Below, one piece after another: positions 34,077-43,312 of a DNA stretch of 64,000 nucleotides. The notes under the pieces were generated by a model, which was given only the letters and a program-made list of their open reading frames with translations, did no database searches and was not told where the DNA came from. This DNA comes from Erythrobacter sp. YT30 (GTDB taxonomy: Bacteria; Pseudomonadota; Alphaproteobacteria; Sphingomonadales; Sphingomonadaceae), in assembly GCF_001542875.1 (NCBI RefSeq), contig NZ_LMAF01000002.1, forward strand, positions 372,001-436,000, written 5' to 3'. Within the stretch, counting starts at the first letter, position 1; each line of letters starts with the position of its first letter. A program made the translations under genes and the position numbers.

Positions 34077-35180
34077 ATGAAGGGGGATAGTCCTGACAAG
34101 AATGCCGCTGCGCGCTCAAGAGAGGCAAAGCGAGCGGCTCGCAAGCGGTTCAAGCCCTTACGGCGTGCTGTAAAGCTGCCTGTTTGGGGCGATTTGAGCC
34201 TTCGCATCGGCGCTGCTCTGTTTCTCATCATGGTCGTGGTGATGATCCACTGGTGGGATCGCGAAGGCCTCGTCGATAGTGTCGATGGGCATGTCAGCTT
34301 TCTCGACGTCGTGTACTTCACTATGATCTCAATTACGACTACGGGCTTTGGTGATATCGCACCTGTTACCGACAGCGCGCGGTTGAAAGAGGCGATAATC
34401 GTCACGCCGATCCGGTTTGCCGTGTTCTTTATCTTTGTCGGTACCGCCTATAACTTCATCATCAAGCGTTCATGGGAGAAATGGCGCATGTCCAGAATTC
34501 AGGACACTCTGTCAGGCCACGTGGTCGTTTTGGGATACGGCGTATCAGGTTCGCAAAGCGTCGAGGAATTAATCCAGCGCGGCACCGATGCGAGCAGTAT
34601 CGTGGTGGTCGATCCAAGCGAGGAACGCTTGGCCGAGGCTGAAAAGCTGGGCGCCAATGTCATGGCGGCAGACGCAACTCGCGATGAGACCTTGCGCGCC
34701 GTGCGCATTGAAGAGGCGGGCAGTGTCCTCGTTTCTGCAGGCCGCGATGACACATCGATCCTGATCGTGTTGACCGTCCGTCACCTCGCGCCAAAGGTGC
34801 CGATCAGCGTCGTCGTGCGCGCCAATGACAATGAACTGCTAGCCCGCCAGGCAGGCGCGGACAATGTCATCAATCCTGTACGCTTTACCGGGCTGCTGCT
34901 TGCCGGTTCTGCGCAAGGCGCGCACATTTCCGATTACCTGGCAGACCTCGCATCCGTTTCCGGCCGCGTGCAATTGGTTGAACGCGTCGTTGAAGAGAAT
35001 GAATGCGGCCTATCCATTGCCGAGCTAAAAAGCGGCGGACGCGGCCTTCGCATCTACAGAAACGGACGCGCCATCGGTTACTGGGAAGACGAATGCCAAA
35101 ACCTGCAAAAAGGCGATGTGATCGTTGAAATCGTTCCGACCGAAAATGGCGATAGCAGCGGAGTTGGCCTGCGGGTTTGA
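34077..35180 (+). CDS. Potassium channel with RCK (TrkA-N) domain
   Basis: A 367-residue two-helix potassium channel. Residues 1-35 are strongly basic and cytoplasmic. TM1 is at about 40-60, the pore helix and filter T-T-T-G-F-G-D near 81-87 (the filter TxGFGD is a usual variant of TVGYGD), and TM2 near 103-125. The RCK domain starts at about 140 with H-V-V-V-L-G-Y-G-V-S-G-S, the Rossmann nucleotide loop, and a TrkA-C-like end follows from about 285. It likely forms a tetramer gated by ligand or nucleotide binding. The long basic N terminus is unusual. Confidence 0.9.
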   Translation: MKGDSPDKNAAARSREAKRAARKRFKPLRRAVKLPVWGDLSLRIGAALFLIMVVVMIHWWDREGLVDSVDGHVSFLDVVYFTMISITTTGFGDIAPVTDSARLKEAIIVTPIRFAVFFIFVGTAYNFIIKRSWEKWRMSRIQDTLSGHVVVLGYGVSGSQSVEELIQRGTDASSIVVVDPSEERLAEAEKLGANVMAADATRDETLRAVRIEEAGSVLVSAGRDDTSILIVLTVRHLAPKVPISVVVRANDNELLARQAGADNVINPVRFTGLLLAGSAQGAHISDYLADLASVSGRVQLVERVVEENECGLSIAELKSGGRGLRIYRNGRAIGYWEDECQNLQKGDVIVEIVPTENGDSSGVGLRV

Positions 35181-35198
35181 GCGCATAGCACCCTAACG

Positions 35199-35600
35199 TT
35201 ACCCTCTAAACCACAGAAACACACCGCCCATGGCCGCCATGCCGAGCAGGAAATGGCCGCTATCGATCAGGAAAAGCGTGAAGCTTTTGCGCTGGAACAG
35301 GTAATTGATGCCCATAGCCGGGATCATGATGCCGCCTGCAAATCCTATCGCCATCATCATCACGACATGCGGCGCAGGGTTCACCCGGGCAAGCAAGTGC
35401 CACAGCACCATTGCGATCAGCATTTCGAACAGAAAACAAAGGCCGAAGATCACAGCCATATTGCCGCCCTCGACATCGGCGTCGGATAGGCCTGCCGCTT
35501 TTTGCCAGGTTTTGCCGAACAGCGCGCCGTACCAGATCGCGCCGACGATGAAGAAAGCGGCAGAGCCAGCTAGAACAGGCCAGAGTGCAAAATCATTCAT
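35199..35600 (-). CDS. DUF1761 family membrane protein
   Basis: A 133-residue inner-membrane protein with four predicted helices. The family pattern A-I-W-Y-G-x-L-F-G-K-T-W near residue 20 is present. ATG 35600 was chosen over the upstream start because AGGGAGGG lies just before it. Convergent with the potassium-channel gene. The function of DUF1761 is unknown. Confidence 0.82.
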   Translation of the reverse strand: MNDFALWPVLAGSAAFFIVGAIWYGALFGKTWQKAAGLSDADVEGGNMAVIFGLCFLFEMLIAMVLWHLLARVNPAPHVVMMMAIGFAGGIMIPAMGINYLFQRKSFTLFLIDSGHFLLGMAAMGGVFLWFRG

Positions 35601-35664
35601 GGTTTCATCCCTCCCTAGAGGCATTCATCTAGCGCAATCGGGTGTGCCAGTGTAGGGGGCCGCC

Positions 35665-37038
35665 ATGAACACCCCCACCACTTCACTTCCTGATGCCAAG
35701 AAAGTCGGCATGGTATCGCTTGGATGCCCAAAGGCGCTTGTCGATTCCGAGCGTATTCTCACGCGCTTGCGCGCCGATGGATACGCGATGAGCCCCGATT
35801 ATGCGGGCGCTGACGTTGTGCTGGTGAACACGTGCGGCTTTCTCGATTCTGCCAAGGAAGAGAGCCTTGCAGCTATTGGGGAAGCGATTGCAGAAAATGG
35901 CCGCGTCATTGTGACCGGCTGTATGGGCGAAGAGGCTGACGCGATCCGCGCAGCGCATCCGCAAGTGCTCGCTGTAACGGGTGCGCATCAATACGAACAA
36001 GTGGTTGAAGCCGTCCATGAACATGCACCGCCAAGCCAAGGGCCGTTCGTCGATCTGATACCGCAGCCGGATGTAAAGCTTACACCGCGCCACTACAGCT
36101 ATCTGAAAATATCTGAGGGCTGCAATCACTCGTGCTCCTTTTGCATAATCCCGGACTTACGCGGGAAACTGGCCAGCCGCCGGATTGATGCGGTTTTGCG
36201 CGAGGCGGAAAAGCTGGTGGCTGCGGGCACGAAAGAACTATTGGTCATATCTCAAGACACCTCCGCTTATGGTGTCGATACAAAGCACGATCCGCGCGAC
36301 TGGAAGGGGCGCGAAGTGCGCGCGCATATGACCGATCTTGCGCGCGAACTTGGCCAGCTTGATACCGGCAACGGGGCTCCGCCGTGGGTGCGTCTGCACT
36401 ATGTCTACCCCTACCCCCATGTCGACAAGGTTATCCCGCTGATGGCTGAAGGGCTTTTAACGCCCTATCTCGACATCCCGTTCCAGCACGCATCACCCAA
36501 AGTGCTCAAAGCCATGCGCCGCCCCGCCAATGAATCGAAAGTGCTCGACCGGCTAAAAAGCTGGCGCGAGATTTGCCCCGATATCGCCGTGCGATCTTCC
36601 TTCGTGGTCGGCTTTCCCGGCGAGACTGAAGAAGATTTTCAGTACCTAGTCGATTGGCTGGAAGAGGCTCAATTGGACCGGGTTGGCGCTTTCCGTTTCG
36701 AACCCGTCGAGGGCGCGCGTGCCAATGATCTGCCCGACCCTGTGCCCGAGGCGATCAAGGAAGAGCGCTATGCCCGTCTGATGGAAGTTACCGAGCGGAT
36801 CAGCGCTGCAAAGCTCGCGGCCAAGGTCGGCCGTACGCTGCCCGTCATCATCGATGAAGTGGGCGAACCTGATGAGGATGGTGATATAGGTGCCACCGGG
36901 CGGTCACAAGCTGATGCCCCTGAAATCGACGGTGCCGTCTACCTACGCAATGTGCCGGAAAGCACAGAAACAGGAGACATTGTCGAGGTTCAGGTTGAGG
37001 ACGCCGATGCGCACGATCTTTTCGGGGTGATCGCCTGA
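35665..37038 (+). CDS. rimO: Ribosomal protein uS12 methylthiotransferase RimO
   Basis: A 457-residue radical-SAM enzyme that adds a methylthio group to the conserved Asp of ribosomal protein S12. The N-terminal UPF0004 domain has Cys21, Cys57 and Cys86 for the auxiliary iron-sulfur cluster (L-G-C-P-K, N-T-C-G-F, T-G-C-M-G). The radical-SAM cluster C-x3-C-x2-C is at 153-160 (C-N-H-S-C-S-F-C). The C-terminal TRAM domain starts near 390. [11 protein letters not shown] is diagnostic for RimO rather than MiaB. Confidence 0.97.
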   Translation: MNTPTTSLPDAKKVGMVSLGCPKALVDSERILTRLRADGYAMSPDYAGADVVLVNTCGFLDSAKEESLAAIGEAIAENGRVIVTGCMGEEADAIRAAHPQVLAVTGAHQYEQVVEAVHEHAPPSQGPFVDLIPQPDVKLTPRHYSYLKISEGCNHSCSFCIIPDLRGKLASRRIDAVLREAEKLVAAGTKELLVISQDTSAYGVDTKHDPRDWKGREVRAHMTDLARELGQLDTGNGAPPWVRLHYVYPYPHVDKVIPLMAEGLLTPYLDIPFQHASPKVLKAMRRPANESKVLDRLKSWREICPDIAVRSSFVVGFPGETEEDFQYLVDWLEEAQLDRVGAFRFEPVEGARANDLPDPVPEAIKEERYARLMEVTERISAAKLAAKVGRTLPVIIDEVGEPDEDGDIGATGRSQADAPEIDGAVYLRNVPESTETGDIVEVQVEDADAHDLFGVIA

Positions 37039-37096
37039 CGTCGACCCCGCGCACGCAAAATTTGAAACTCGAACGTGCTTGAGTGATTGCTCTGAT

Positions 37097-37897
37097 ATGC
37101 CGGTGACCATCCAATCCTCGATCATTTTTGAAAGCGACACCCCCGCTGACGTAATGCTTCAGTTCGAAGCGGCAGAGCTACCCGAGCAACATCTTAGCGA
37201 TCTTTCGACGCTGGTCACAAAGGGCACCGACTTCGTTCGCATCCCCGCGCATGACGATATCGGAGAGCGCGCCTGGCTGCATTGCAATGGCCAGGTGCAA
37301 ATCGATTATTCGGCGAGCGTAGAGGTCATCAGGGAAACCGACGATCTGGATGATCTCTATGCCCTGCCGCATAATCAGATGCCGGGAGAAACAGTGCAAT
37401 ATCTGCTCGATTCCCGTTACTGCCACGGACAGGAATTCCAGTCGCTTGTCGCATCCGAATTTGCAGGCACTGAAGGCGGCGCGCGGATTGCCGCTATTCT
37501 CGCATGGATTGGCAACCAGTTCGAGTACGCACCAGGATCGAGCGATCCGAATACGGATGCGACCCGCTCCTTCATCCAGCGACAAGGGATCTGCCGCGAC
37601 TTTGCGCATGTCCTTATCGCCATGGCCCGCGCTTCGGCGATCCCTGCGCGCTATGTCGCGTGCTATGCGCCCGGCGTAACGCCGCAGGATTTCCACGCTG
37701 TCGCCGAAGTGTTTCTCGCCAATCCGCGCATTCCGGGCGGAGGCATCTGGCAAATGGTTGATCCCACAGGGATGGCAAACCCTACTGAAACCGTCAAAAT
37801 CGGCGTGGGGCGCGATGCGGCTGATGTGAGTTTCCTCACCAGTTTCGCTCCGATCCAGTTTATCGGAAGCAACGTCGAGGTCAGCCGCAATGACTAA
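37097..37897 (+). CDS. Transglutaminase-like cysteine protease family protein
   Basis: A 266-residue protein of the transglutaminase-like superfamily. An N-terminal beta domain (1-120) precedes the catalytic domain, with Cys in Q-G-I-C-R-D-F-A-H, His in D-F-H-A-V-A-E-V and Asp in W-Q-M-V-D-P-T, so the triad is complete. No signal peptide is seen, so it acts in the cytoplasm. Relatives often sit with circularly permuted ATP-grasp and alpha-E genes, which are absent here. ATG 37097 was chosen over TTG 37079. The substrate is unknown. Confidence 0.85.
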   Translation: MPVTIQSSIIFESDTPADVMLQFEAAELPEQHLSDLSTLVTKGTDFVRIPAHDDIGERAWLHCNGQVQIDYSASVEVIRETDDLDDLYALPHNQMPGETVQYLLDSRYCHGQEFQSLVASEFAGTEGGARIAAILAWIGNQFEYAPGSSDPNTDATRSFIQRQGICRDFAHVLIAMARASAIPARYVACYAPGVTPQDFHAVAEVFLANPRIPGGGIWQMVDPTGMANPTETVKIGVGRDAADVSFLTSFAPIQFIGSNVEVSRND

Positions 37898-37947
37898 ATA
37901 CGTATGCTTGATTGCCCCTACGGCAAATTGAATTGAAGCAAACGCTG

Positions 37948-37987
37948 CAATTGGGTAGCAGCGAAGGCTCATCGCTGCTCCTCAATT
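37948..37987 (+). promoter_or_regulatory. Hairpin in the zwf leader
   Basis: Perfect 8-bp arms AGCAGCGA (37957-37964) and TCGCTGCT (37972-37979) around a 7-nt loop, extended by AATTG/CAATT outer arms with small bulges. It ends 38 nt before the zwf GTG. There is no long T run, so a plain terminator is doubtful; a leader structure acting on zwf or an operator are other readings. Confidence 0.45.
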
Positions 37988-38024
37988 TGCCCCGCAAAGG
38001 GCTGTTCGCCAACAGGGATCGTTC

Positions 38025-39473
38025 GTGACTCAATTCGCTGCTGACAGGCTTCTTCTATTTGGAGCGACCGGAGACCTCTCCCGGCGCAAACTCCTGCCAT
38101 CCTTGTGCGCGCTTGATGCAGATGGGCTCCTTCCTGAAGGTCTGAACATTATCGGCACAGCGCGCAGCGATCTCGATGATGCAGGCTTTCGCGATATGGC
38201 TCGTGAAGCTCTTGAGGCGCATCTTGAACCAGACCGGCGCGGGGGCATGGCAGGATTTCTCAACCGGCTGAGCTACCAGCGATTGGATGCGTCCACTGTC
38301 GAAGGGTTCGATGATCTCGCGACCAAGGTGGGCGATTATTCGTCCAAAGGGCTTGCGATCTTCCTATCTACAGCGCCCAGCCTGTTTGGCCCCACAATCG
38401 CCGGCTTGCGTCATGCAGGTCTGACCGGCGAAAAGGTGCGTATGTGCCTCGAAAAGCCGTTGGGCACCGATCTCGATACATCTGCCGTCATCAATGATGC
38501 GGTAGCGGACGCTTTTCCGGAAGAGCGGATTTTCCGCATTGATCACTATCTTGGCAAAGAGACGGTGCAGAACCTGCTTGCACTGCGCTTTGCCAATATC
38601 CTGTTCGAACCGATCTGGAATTCGAACTATATTGAGCATGTCCAGATAACCGTTGCCGAAACGGTTGGCCTCGAAGGACGCGTCAGTTTCTATGATGATG
38701 CAGGCGCGCTGCGCGACATGGTGCAGAACCATATGCTCCAGCTCCTTAGCCTTGTCGCGATGGAGCCCCCCACCAGCTTTGATGCGACAGCCGTTCGCGA
38801 TGAGAAGGTGAAAGTCTTGCGCGCGATGCGCCCTGTGCTCGCCAATGAAACGGTGACCGGGCAATATCGCGCCGGTGCAATCAATGGTCAGGCGGTGCCA
38901 GGCTATGATGATGAGCTCGGCAAACCATCGAACACGGAAACCTTCACCGCGATAAAGGCGCATGTCGACAATTGGCGCTGGAAAGGCGTCCCGTTTTACC
39001 TGCGTACGGGCAAACGCCTGCCCGAACGCGTCACCGAAATCCTGGTCCAGTTTCGCTGCGTTCCGCACTCGATCTTCGGGGGCACGTCGGGCGCAGGATT
39101 GCAGCCCAATTCGCTGCTGATCGGTATCCAGCCCGAAGAGAACATCACGCTGTCGCTGATGGCGAAGGTTCCGGGGCTTGAGGCGACCGGCAATGCCCTT
39201 CGCGAAGTGCCGCTCGAAATCACCATGCCTGATGCCTTCGTCGGGCAATATCGCCGGATCGCGTACGAAAGACTGCTGCTCGACCTGATCAAAGGCGATC
39301 AGACACTGTTTGTACGGCGTGACGAGGTTGAGGCACAGTGGGAATGGGTCGATGCGATCCGCGAAGTGTGGGAAGAAGAAGGCATGACGCCCAAAACCTA
39401 CACCGCAGGCAGTTGGGGGCCGAGCGCGGCAATTGCTTTGGCCGAACGCGACGGAGTGAGTTGGCATGAGTGA
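38025..39473 (+). CDS. zwf: Glucose-6-phosphate 1-dehydrogenase
   Basis: A 482-residue enzyme that oxidises glucose 6-phosphate to 6-phosphogluconolactone, the first step of the Entner-Doudoroff route. The NADP loop G-A-T-G-D-L-S-R-R-K-L is at residues 13-23, and the active-site R-I-D-H-Y-L-G-K-E is near 177. The GTG start is the only one that keeps the nucleotide loop at its usual distance from the N terminus. It overlaps edd by 8 nt, giving a zwf-edd-glk operon. The 6-phosphogluconolactonase (pgl) gene usual at this position in many relatives is missing. Confidence 0.97.
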   Translation: MTQFAADRLLLFGATGDLSRRKLLPSLCALDADGLLPEGLNIIGTARSDLDDAGFRDMAREALEAHLEPDRRGGMAGFLNRLSYQRLDASTVEGFDDLATKVGDYSSKGLAIFLSTAPSLFGPTIAGLRHAGLTGEKVRMCLEKPLGTDLDTSAVINDAVADAFPEERIFRIDHYLGKETVQNLLALRFANILFEPIWNSNYIEHVQITVAETVGLEGRVSFYDDAGALRDMVQNHMLQLLSLVAMEPPTSFDATAVRDEKVKVLRAMRPVLANETVTGQYRAGAINGQAVPGYDDELGKPSNTETFTAIKAHVDNWRWKGVPFYLRTGKRLPERVTEILVQFRCVPHSIFGGTSGAGLQPNSLLIGIQPEENITLSLMAKVPGLEATGNALREVPLEITMPDAFVGQYRRIAYERLLLDLIKGDQTLFVRRDEVEAQWEWVDAIREVWEEEGMTPKTYTAGSWGPSAAIALAERDGVSWHE

Positions 39474-41271
39474 TCTTCACCCCACCATTCGCAAAGTGAC
39501 TGAGCGCGTTATCGAGCGCTCCAAGCCTGGCAGGCAATCCTATCTCGACCTGATGAAGCGCGAAGCAGATCGCCGGCCAGAGCGCGAGGCAGTATCATGT
39601 TCTGTGTTAGCGCATGCCTTTGCTGGGGCGGAGGAAGATCAGGACGCGCTTAAAAACAATCGCGGGCCCAATATCGGCATAGTCACCGCGTACAACGATA
39701 TGCTGTCCGCGCATCAGCCTTATGGCCGCTATCCCGATCGCATGAAAATCTACGCCCGCGAAGTGGGCGCAACGGCGCAAGTTGCGGGCGGCACGCCTGC
39801 GATGTGCGATGGCGTGACGCAGGGCGAAGACGGGATGGAACTCTCGCTGTTCAGCCGCGACAATATCGCGATGGCAACAGGCGTTGCTCTCTCTCACCAG
39901 ATGTATGACGGCATTGCCTGCCTTGGGATTTGCGACAAGATCGTACCCGGCCTTGTCATGGGCGCGCTGCGCTTTGGGCATTTGCCAGCAGTGTTCGTTC
40001 CATCAGGCCCCATGCCCAGCGGCATTTCGAACAAACAGAAGCAGGAAACTCGCCAAAAATTTGCCGCAGGCGAAGTCGGCCGTGATGCTCTGCTCGAAAG
40101 CGAACTGGCCAGTTACCACTCACCGGGCACCTGCACATTCTACGGTACTGCCAATTCCAATCAGATGATGATGGAAATGATGGGCCTGCATGTACCGGGC
40201 GCTGCGTTTGTCCAGCCGGGCTCGAAACTGCGTCAGGGATTGGACCGCGCGGCGGTCCACCGGCTTGCCGAATTGGCCGGAACAACCGACCGCACGCTCG
40301 CGCAAGTGGTGGATGAAAAGGCGATCATCAACGCAATGATTGGCCTGCTTGCAACCGGCGGCTCGACCAACCACGCAATTCATATCCCAGCCATGGCGCG
40401 TGCGGCGGGCATCCATGTCGACTGGACCGATCTTGCCGAGCTTTCGAGCGTCGTGCCCCTGCTTGCCCGCGTCTATCCCAACGGATCGGGCGATGTGAAC
40501 CAATTCCACCATGCTGGCGGCATGGGATATATCATCGGCGAATTGCTTGAAGCAGGCCTAGCCCACCGCGATATCCTGACTGTCTGGGAAGGCGGTTTCG
40601 ATGCCTACACCGCCGAACCGATTTGGGAGGATGACGCCCTTAATTGGACCCGCGTCACTGAAACGCGCGATGACACTATGCTGCGCCCCGCCTCTGAACC
40701 ATTCCAGCCCGATGGCGGGATGAAGCTGCTCAACGGCAATCTGGGCCGCGCGTGCTTCAAATCCTCTGCGGTCGACAAATCACGCTGGACCATCGAAGCA
40801 CCGGCGCGCGTGTTCGAAAATCAGGCTGATGTGTCCGTCGCCTTCAAAGCTGGTGAGCTGGACCGGGATGTAGTGGTCGTTGTGCGGTTTCAGGGACCGC
40901 GCGCAAACGGCATGCCCGAATTGCACTCGCTCACTCCAGCACTCGCGGTGTTGCAAGATCGTGGGCACAATGTCGCGCTTGTCACCGATGGCCGCATGTC
41001 TGGCGCGTCAGGCAAAGTGCCTGCCGCGATCCATTGCACTCCCGAAGCGATTGGCGGCGGGCCGCTCAGCCTTTTGCGGGATGGCGATATGGTGAAGGTT
41101 TGCGCCGAGACTGGCGAGCTATCAACGACCGCTGATCTCGCCAGTCGCATCCCTGCCCCTGACCCCGCGCCCGAATGGGGTGTTGGCCGCGAGCTTTACC
41201 GCATGATGCAAGCCCAAGCCGATGGCGCAGAACAAGGCGCATCAGCCATGCTCAAGGCGGCGGGTCTTTAA
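39466..41271 (+). CDS. edd: Phosphogluconate dehydratase
   Basis: A 601-residue iron-sulfur dehydratase (IlvD/Edd family) that turns 6-phosphogluconate into KDPG. Seen are G-I-V-T-A-Y-N-D-M-L-S-A-H-Q-P near residue 68, A-M-C-D-G-V-T-Q-G near 107, C-L-G-I-C-D-K near 150 and G-T-C-T-F-Y-G-T-A-N-S-N-Q near 220, which hold the cluster Cys residues. T-D-G-R-M-S-G-A-S-G-K near 507 is the C-terminal signature. It is the central gene of the operon and shares its last base with glk. The KDPG aldolase gene (eda) is not in the window. Confidence 0.97.
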   Translation: MSDLHPTIRKVTERVIERSKPGRQSYLDLMKREADRRPEREAVSCSVLAHAFAGAEEDQDALKNNRGPNIGIVTAYNDMLSAHQPYGRYPDRMKIYAREVGATAQVAGGTPAMCDGVTQGEDGMELSLFSRDNIAMATGVALSHQMYDGIACLGICDKIVPGLVMGALRFGHLPAVFVPSGPMPSGISNKQKQETRQKFAAGEVGRDALLESELASYHSPGTCTFYGTANSNQMMMEMMGLHVPGAAFVQPGSKLRQGLDRAAVHRLAELAGTTDRTLAQVVDEKAIINAMIGLLATGGSTNHAIHIPAMARAAGIHVDWTDLAELSSVVPLLARVYPNGSGDVNQFHHAGGMGYIIGELLEAGLAHRDILTVWEGGFDAYTAEPIWEDDALNWTRVTETRDDTMLRPASEPFQPDGGMKLLNGNLGRACFKSSAVDKSRWTIEAPARVFENQADVSVAFKAGELDRDVVVVVRFQGPRANGMPELHSLTPALAVLQDRGHNVALVTDGRMSGASGKVPAAIHCTPEAIGGGPLSLLRDGDMVKVCAETGELSTTADLASRIPAPDPAPEWGVGRELYRMMQAQADGAEQGASAMLKAAGL

Positions 41272-42251
41272 TGAGCACTGACATTGTCGCGGTCGACATT
41301 GGCGGTACGCATGCCCGATTTGCGATCGCCGCGATTGAGGACAACGACACGATCACGCTCGGAGAACCCGTCACGCTCCACACCGAAGCGCATGCCAGTT
41401 TCCAGACAGCATGGGAGCATTACCGCGAGGAAATGGGCGGCGCCCTGCCTGAGAAAGTGGCAATGGCGGTCGCGGGTCAAATCAAGCCTGATCTTATTCG
41501 CTTCACCAACAATCCATGGATAATTCGTCCTCCTCTTATCGCCGAGAAGCTGGGCTGCGCAGCTCATGTGATCGTCAACGATTTCGAAGCGGTCGCCCAT
41601 GCTGCCGCGCGTGCTCCATCCGGCCAATTCCTTCATCTGACCGGCCCCGATGGTGATCTGCCAGAGACTGGAACGATCAGCGTTCTTGGCCCCGGTACCG
41701 GGCTTGGTGTGGCGCATTTCTGGCGCAGCACGGCGGGCGAATATCGCGTGCAGGCAACCGAAGGCGGACATGGGGATTTCGCGCCGCTCGACGCCATTGA
41801 AGACTCAATTCTCGCGCGGCTGCGCAAACGTCATACACGCGTTTCAACCGAGCGCGTCGTATCCGGCCCAGCCATTGTCGATATCTATCAGGCCCTTGCC
41901 GCGATGGAGGGCCGCGCAGTTGTCGAAATGGATGATGTCGCGATCTGGACAGCGGGCACTAGCGGCGAAGATAGCTTGGCCGCCGCTGCGGTCGATCGCT
42001 TCTGTCTTTCGCTTGGTTCGGTTGCAGGCGATATCGCGCTTGTGCAGGGGGCGAGCGGTGTCGTGATTGCGGGTGGGCTTGGTTACCGCATTCGCGAAAC
42101 ATTGCTCGCATCAGGCTTTGCCGACAGGTTCCGCGCCAAGGGGCGCTTTTCTGGTCTCATGGCAACAATCCCGGTCAAGCTCATCACGCATCCGCAGCCC
42201 GGCCTTTTGGGAGCCGCAGCCGCCTTTGCGCAAGTCCATGGCACATCCTGA
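41271..42251 (+). CDS. glk: Glucokinase
   Basis: A 326-residue ATP-dependent glucokinase of the Glk family. A phosphate loop D-I-G-G-T-H-A-R-F is at residues 7-15, V-N-D-F-E-A-V-A-H near 101 holds the catalytic Asp, L-G-P-G-T-G-L-G-V-A near 140 is the second ATP loop, and E-G-G-H-G-D-F-A-P is near 164. A longer frame opens at 41175, but the ATG at 41271 overlaps the edd stop (TAATG) and begins right before the fold. It feeds glucose 6-phosphate to Zwf, so uptake-phosphorylation and the two oxidative steps are co-expressed. Confidence 0.97.
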   Translation: MSTDIVAVDIGGTHARFAIAAIEDNDTITLGEPVTLHTEAHASFQTAWEHYREEMGGALPEKVAMAVAGQIKPDLIRFTNNPWIIRPPLIAEKLGCAAHVIVNDFEAVAHAAARAPSGQFLHLTGPDGDLPETGTISVLGPGTGLGVAHFWRSTAGEYRVQATEGGHGDFAPLDAIEDSILARLRKRHTRVSTERVVSGPAIVDIYQALAAMEGRAVVEMDDVAIWTAGTSGEDSLAAAAVDRFCLSLGSVAGDIALVQGASGVVIAGGLGYRIRETLLASGFADRFRAKGRFSGLMATIPVKLITHPQPGLLGAAAAFAQVHGTS

Positions 42252-42331
42252 TCGCATCTGAAGCCAAGAACGCCAAGCTGTTAACACTTGCGAAGCCGCC
42301 GTCTCGACTAGGGACCAGGCATCTTTCGTCT

Positions 42332-43267
42332 ATGGTGAATCAATCGTTAAACATGCATAATAGTCGCATGAAAAAAAGACGCGTTCCAATCCGACTCGCT
42401 AGCGGTTTGGCCTTTGCGGCCGCCCTTATGGTGACGCCGCTTTCCGCGCAGGACGCCCTTGAAGAAATTGGCGATGAGGCGGAACAGTTCGCACAGGAAG
42501 AGTACGACGCGATCCGCGCCATTGATCCAACAACCGGCGGACCATCCGAGGTCGTCGATCCGAGCCTTCCTACGCCTTATGGTGCGGAGGTCACTTCGCA
42601 CGAGGAAGCCGCAAACACTATCGCTTCGCTTCCCCCGCTCACCGATCAAGCACGCGCTCCGGCGGCCCGGACAATTCCAGCGCGGCCAGCCCTGGCTAGC
42701 AATTCGGTAACCGCTTTGCCCATCGCGCCACCGCCTCCGCGCCCTTCTCCATCGCAGGCCTATCTCAATGAGGCTGCGCCTGCGGAAGTGTTTGAAAGCG
42801 ATGATCCGTTTGTGATCAAGAGCATTCTCCCGATTGAGGGATCAATTCGCTATGGCGAATGGGCGTGGGATGAAAGTCGCGCGCCTACAACCGGCAAGTT
42901 GGTAATTACAGTCGATCTTGACGCGCGGATCATCTCTGTCTTCCGCGATGGCCACGAAATCGGCACCGCCGTGGCATTGCTCGGCACAAAAAAGCATCCG
43001 ACACCGCTTGGCACGTTCCCGATCCTAACCAAGGAAAAGGACAATATTTCAGAGAAATACAACAACGCGCCGATGCCGTGGACCTTGCGCCTCACATGGA
43101 GCGGTATTGCGATCCACGGATCACCCGTCGTCAACGGCTATGCCAGCCATGGCTGCATTGGCGTACCCGATGACTTTGCCGAAAAGCTGTTCGAGATTGC
43201 CAAACGCGGCGATAAAGTGGTGATCACCAAGGGCAATATTGTTGGTCTCGGCCACAAAATGCTCTGA
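42332..43267 (+). CDS. L,D-transpeptidase (YkuD domain), exported
   Basis: A cell-wall cross-linking enzyme of up to 311 residues. A basic signal peptide (K-K-R-R-V-P-I-R, cleavage after L-S-A-Q) starts best from the Met at 42368, but 42332 is kept because there is no clear ribosome-binding site to decide. Residues 35-145 are a Pro/Ala-rich stretch, probably a flexible linker. The YkuD domain covers about 180-311, with I-H-G-S-P then the catalytic S-H-G-C-I-G. It forms 3-3 cross-links or attaches proteins to peptidoglycan in the periplasm. Confidence 0.9.
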   Translation: MVNQSLNMHNSRMKKRRVPIRLASGLAFAAALMVTPLSAQDALEEIGDEAEQFAQEEYDAIRAIDPTTGGPSEVVDPSLPTPYGAEVTSHEEAANTIASLPPLTDQARAPAARTIPARPALASNSVTALPIAPPPPRPSPSQAYLNEAAPAEVFESDDPFVIKSILPIEGSIRYGEWAWDESRAPTTGKLVITVDLDARIISVFRDGHEIGTAVALLGTKKHPTPLGTFPILTKEKDNISEKYNNAPMPWTLRLTWSGIAIHGSPVVNGYASHGCIGVPDDFAEKLFEIAKRGDKVVITKGNIVGLGHKML

Positions 43268-43312
43268 CCGATCTCGGTCGTGAGCAGAGCCTTAGGTAGG
43301 CTCGGCTTCAAT

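Noticed and set aside
43268..43312. Terminator between the L,D-transpeptidase and tilS genes
   Set aside because: GCTCTG/CAGAGC arms can pair, but there is no T run and the inner pairing is uneven; not called.
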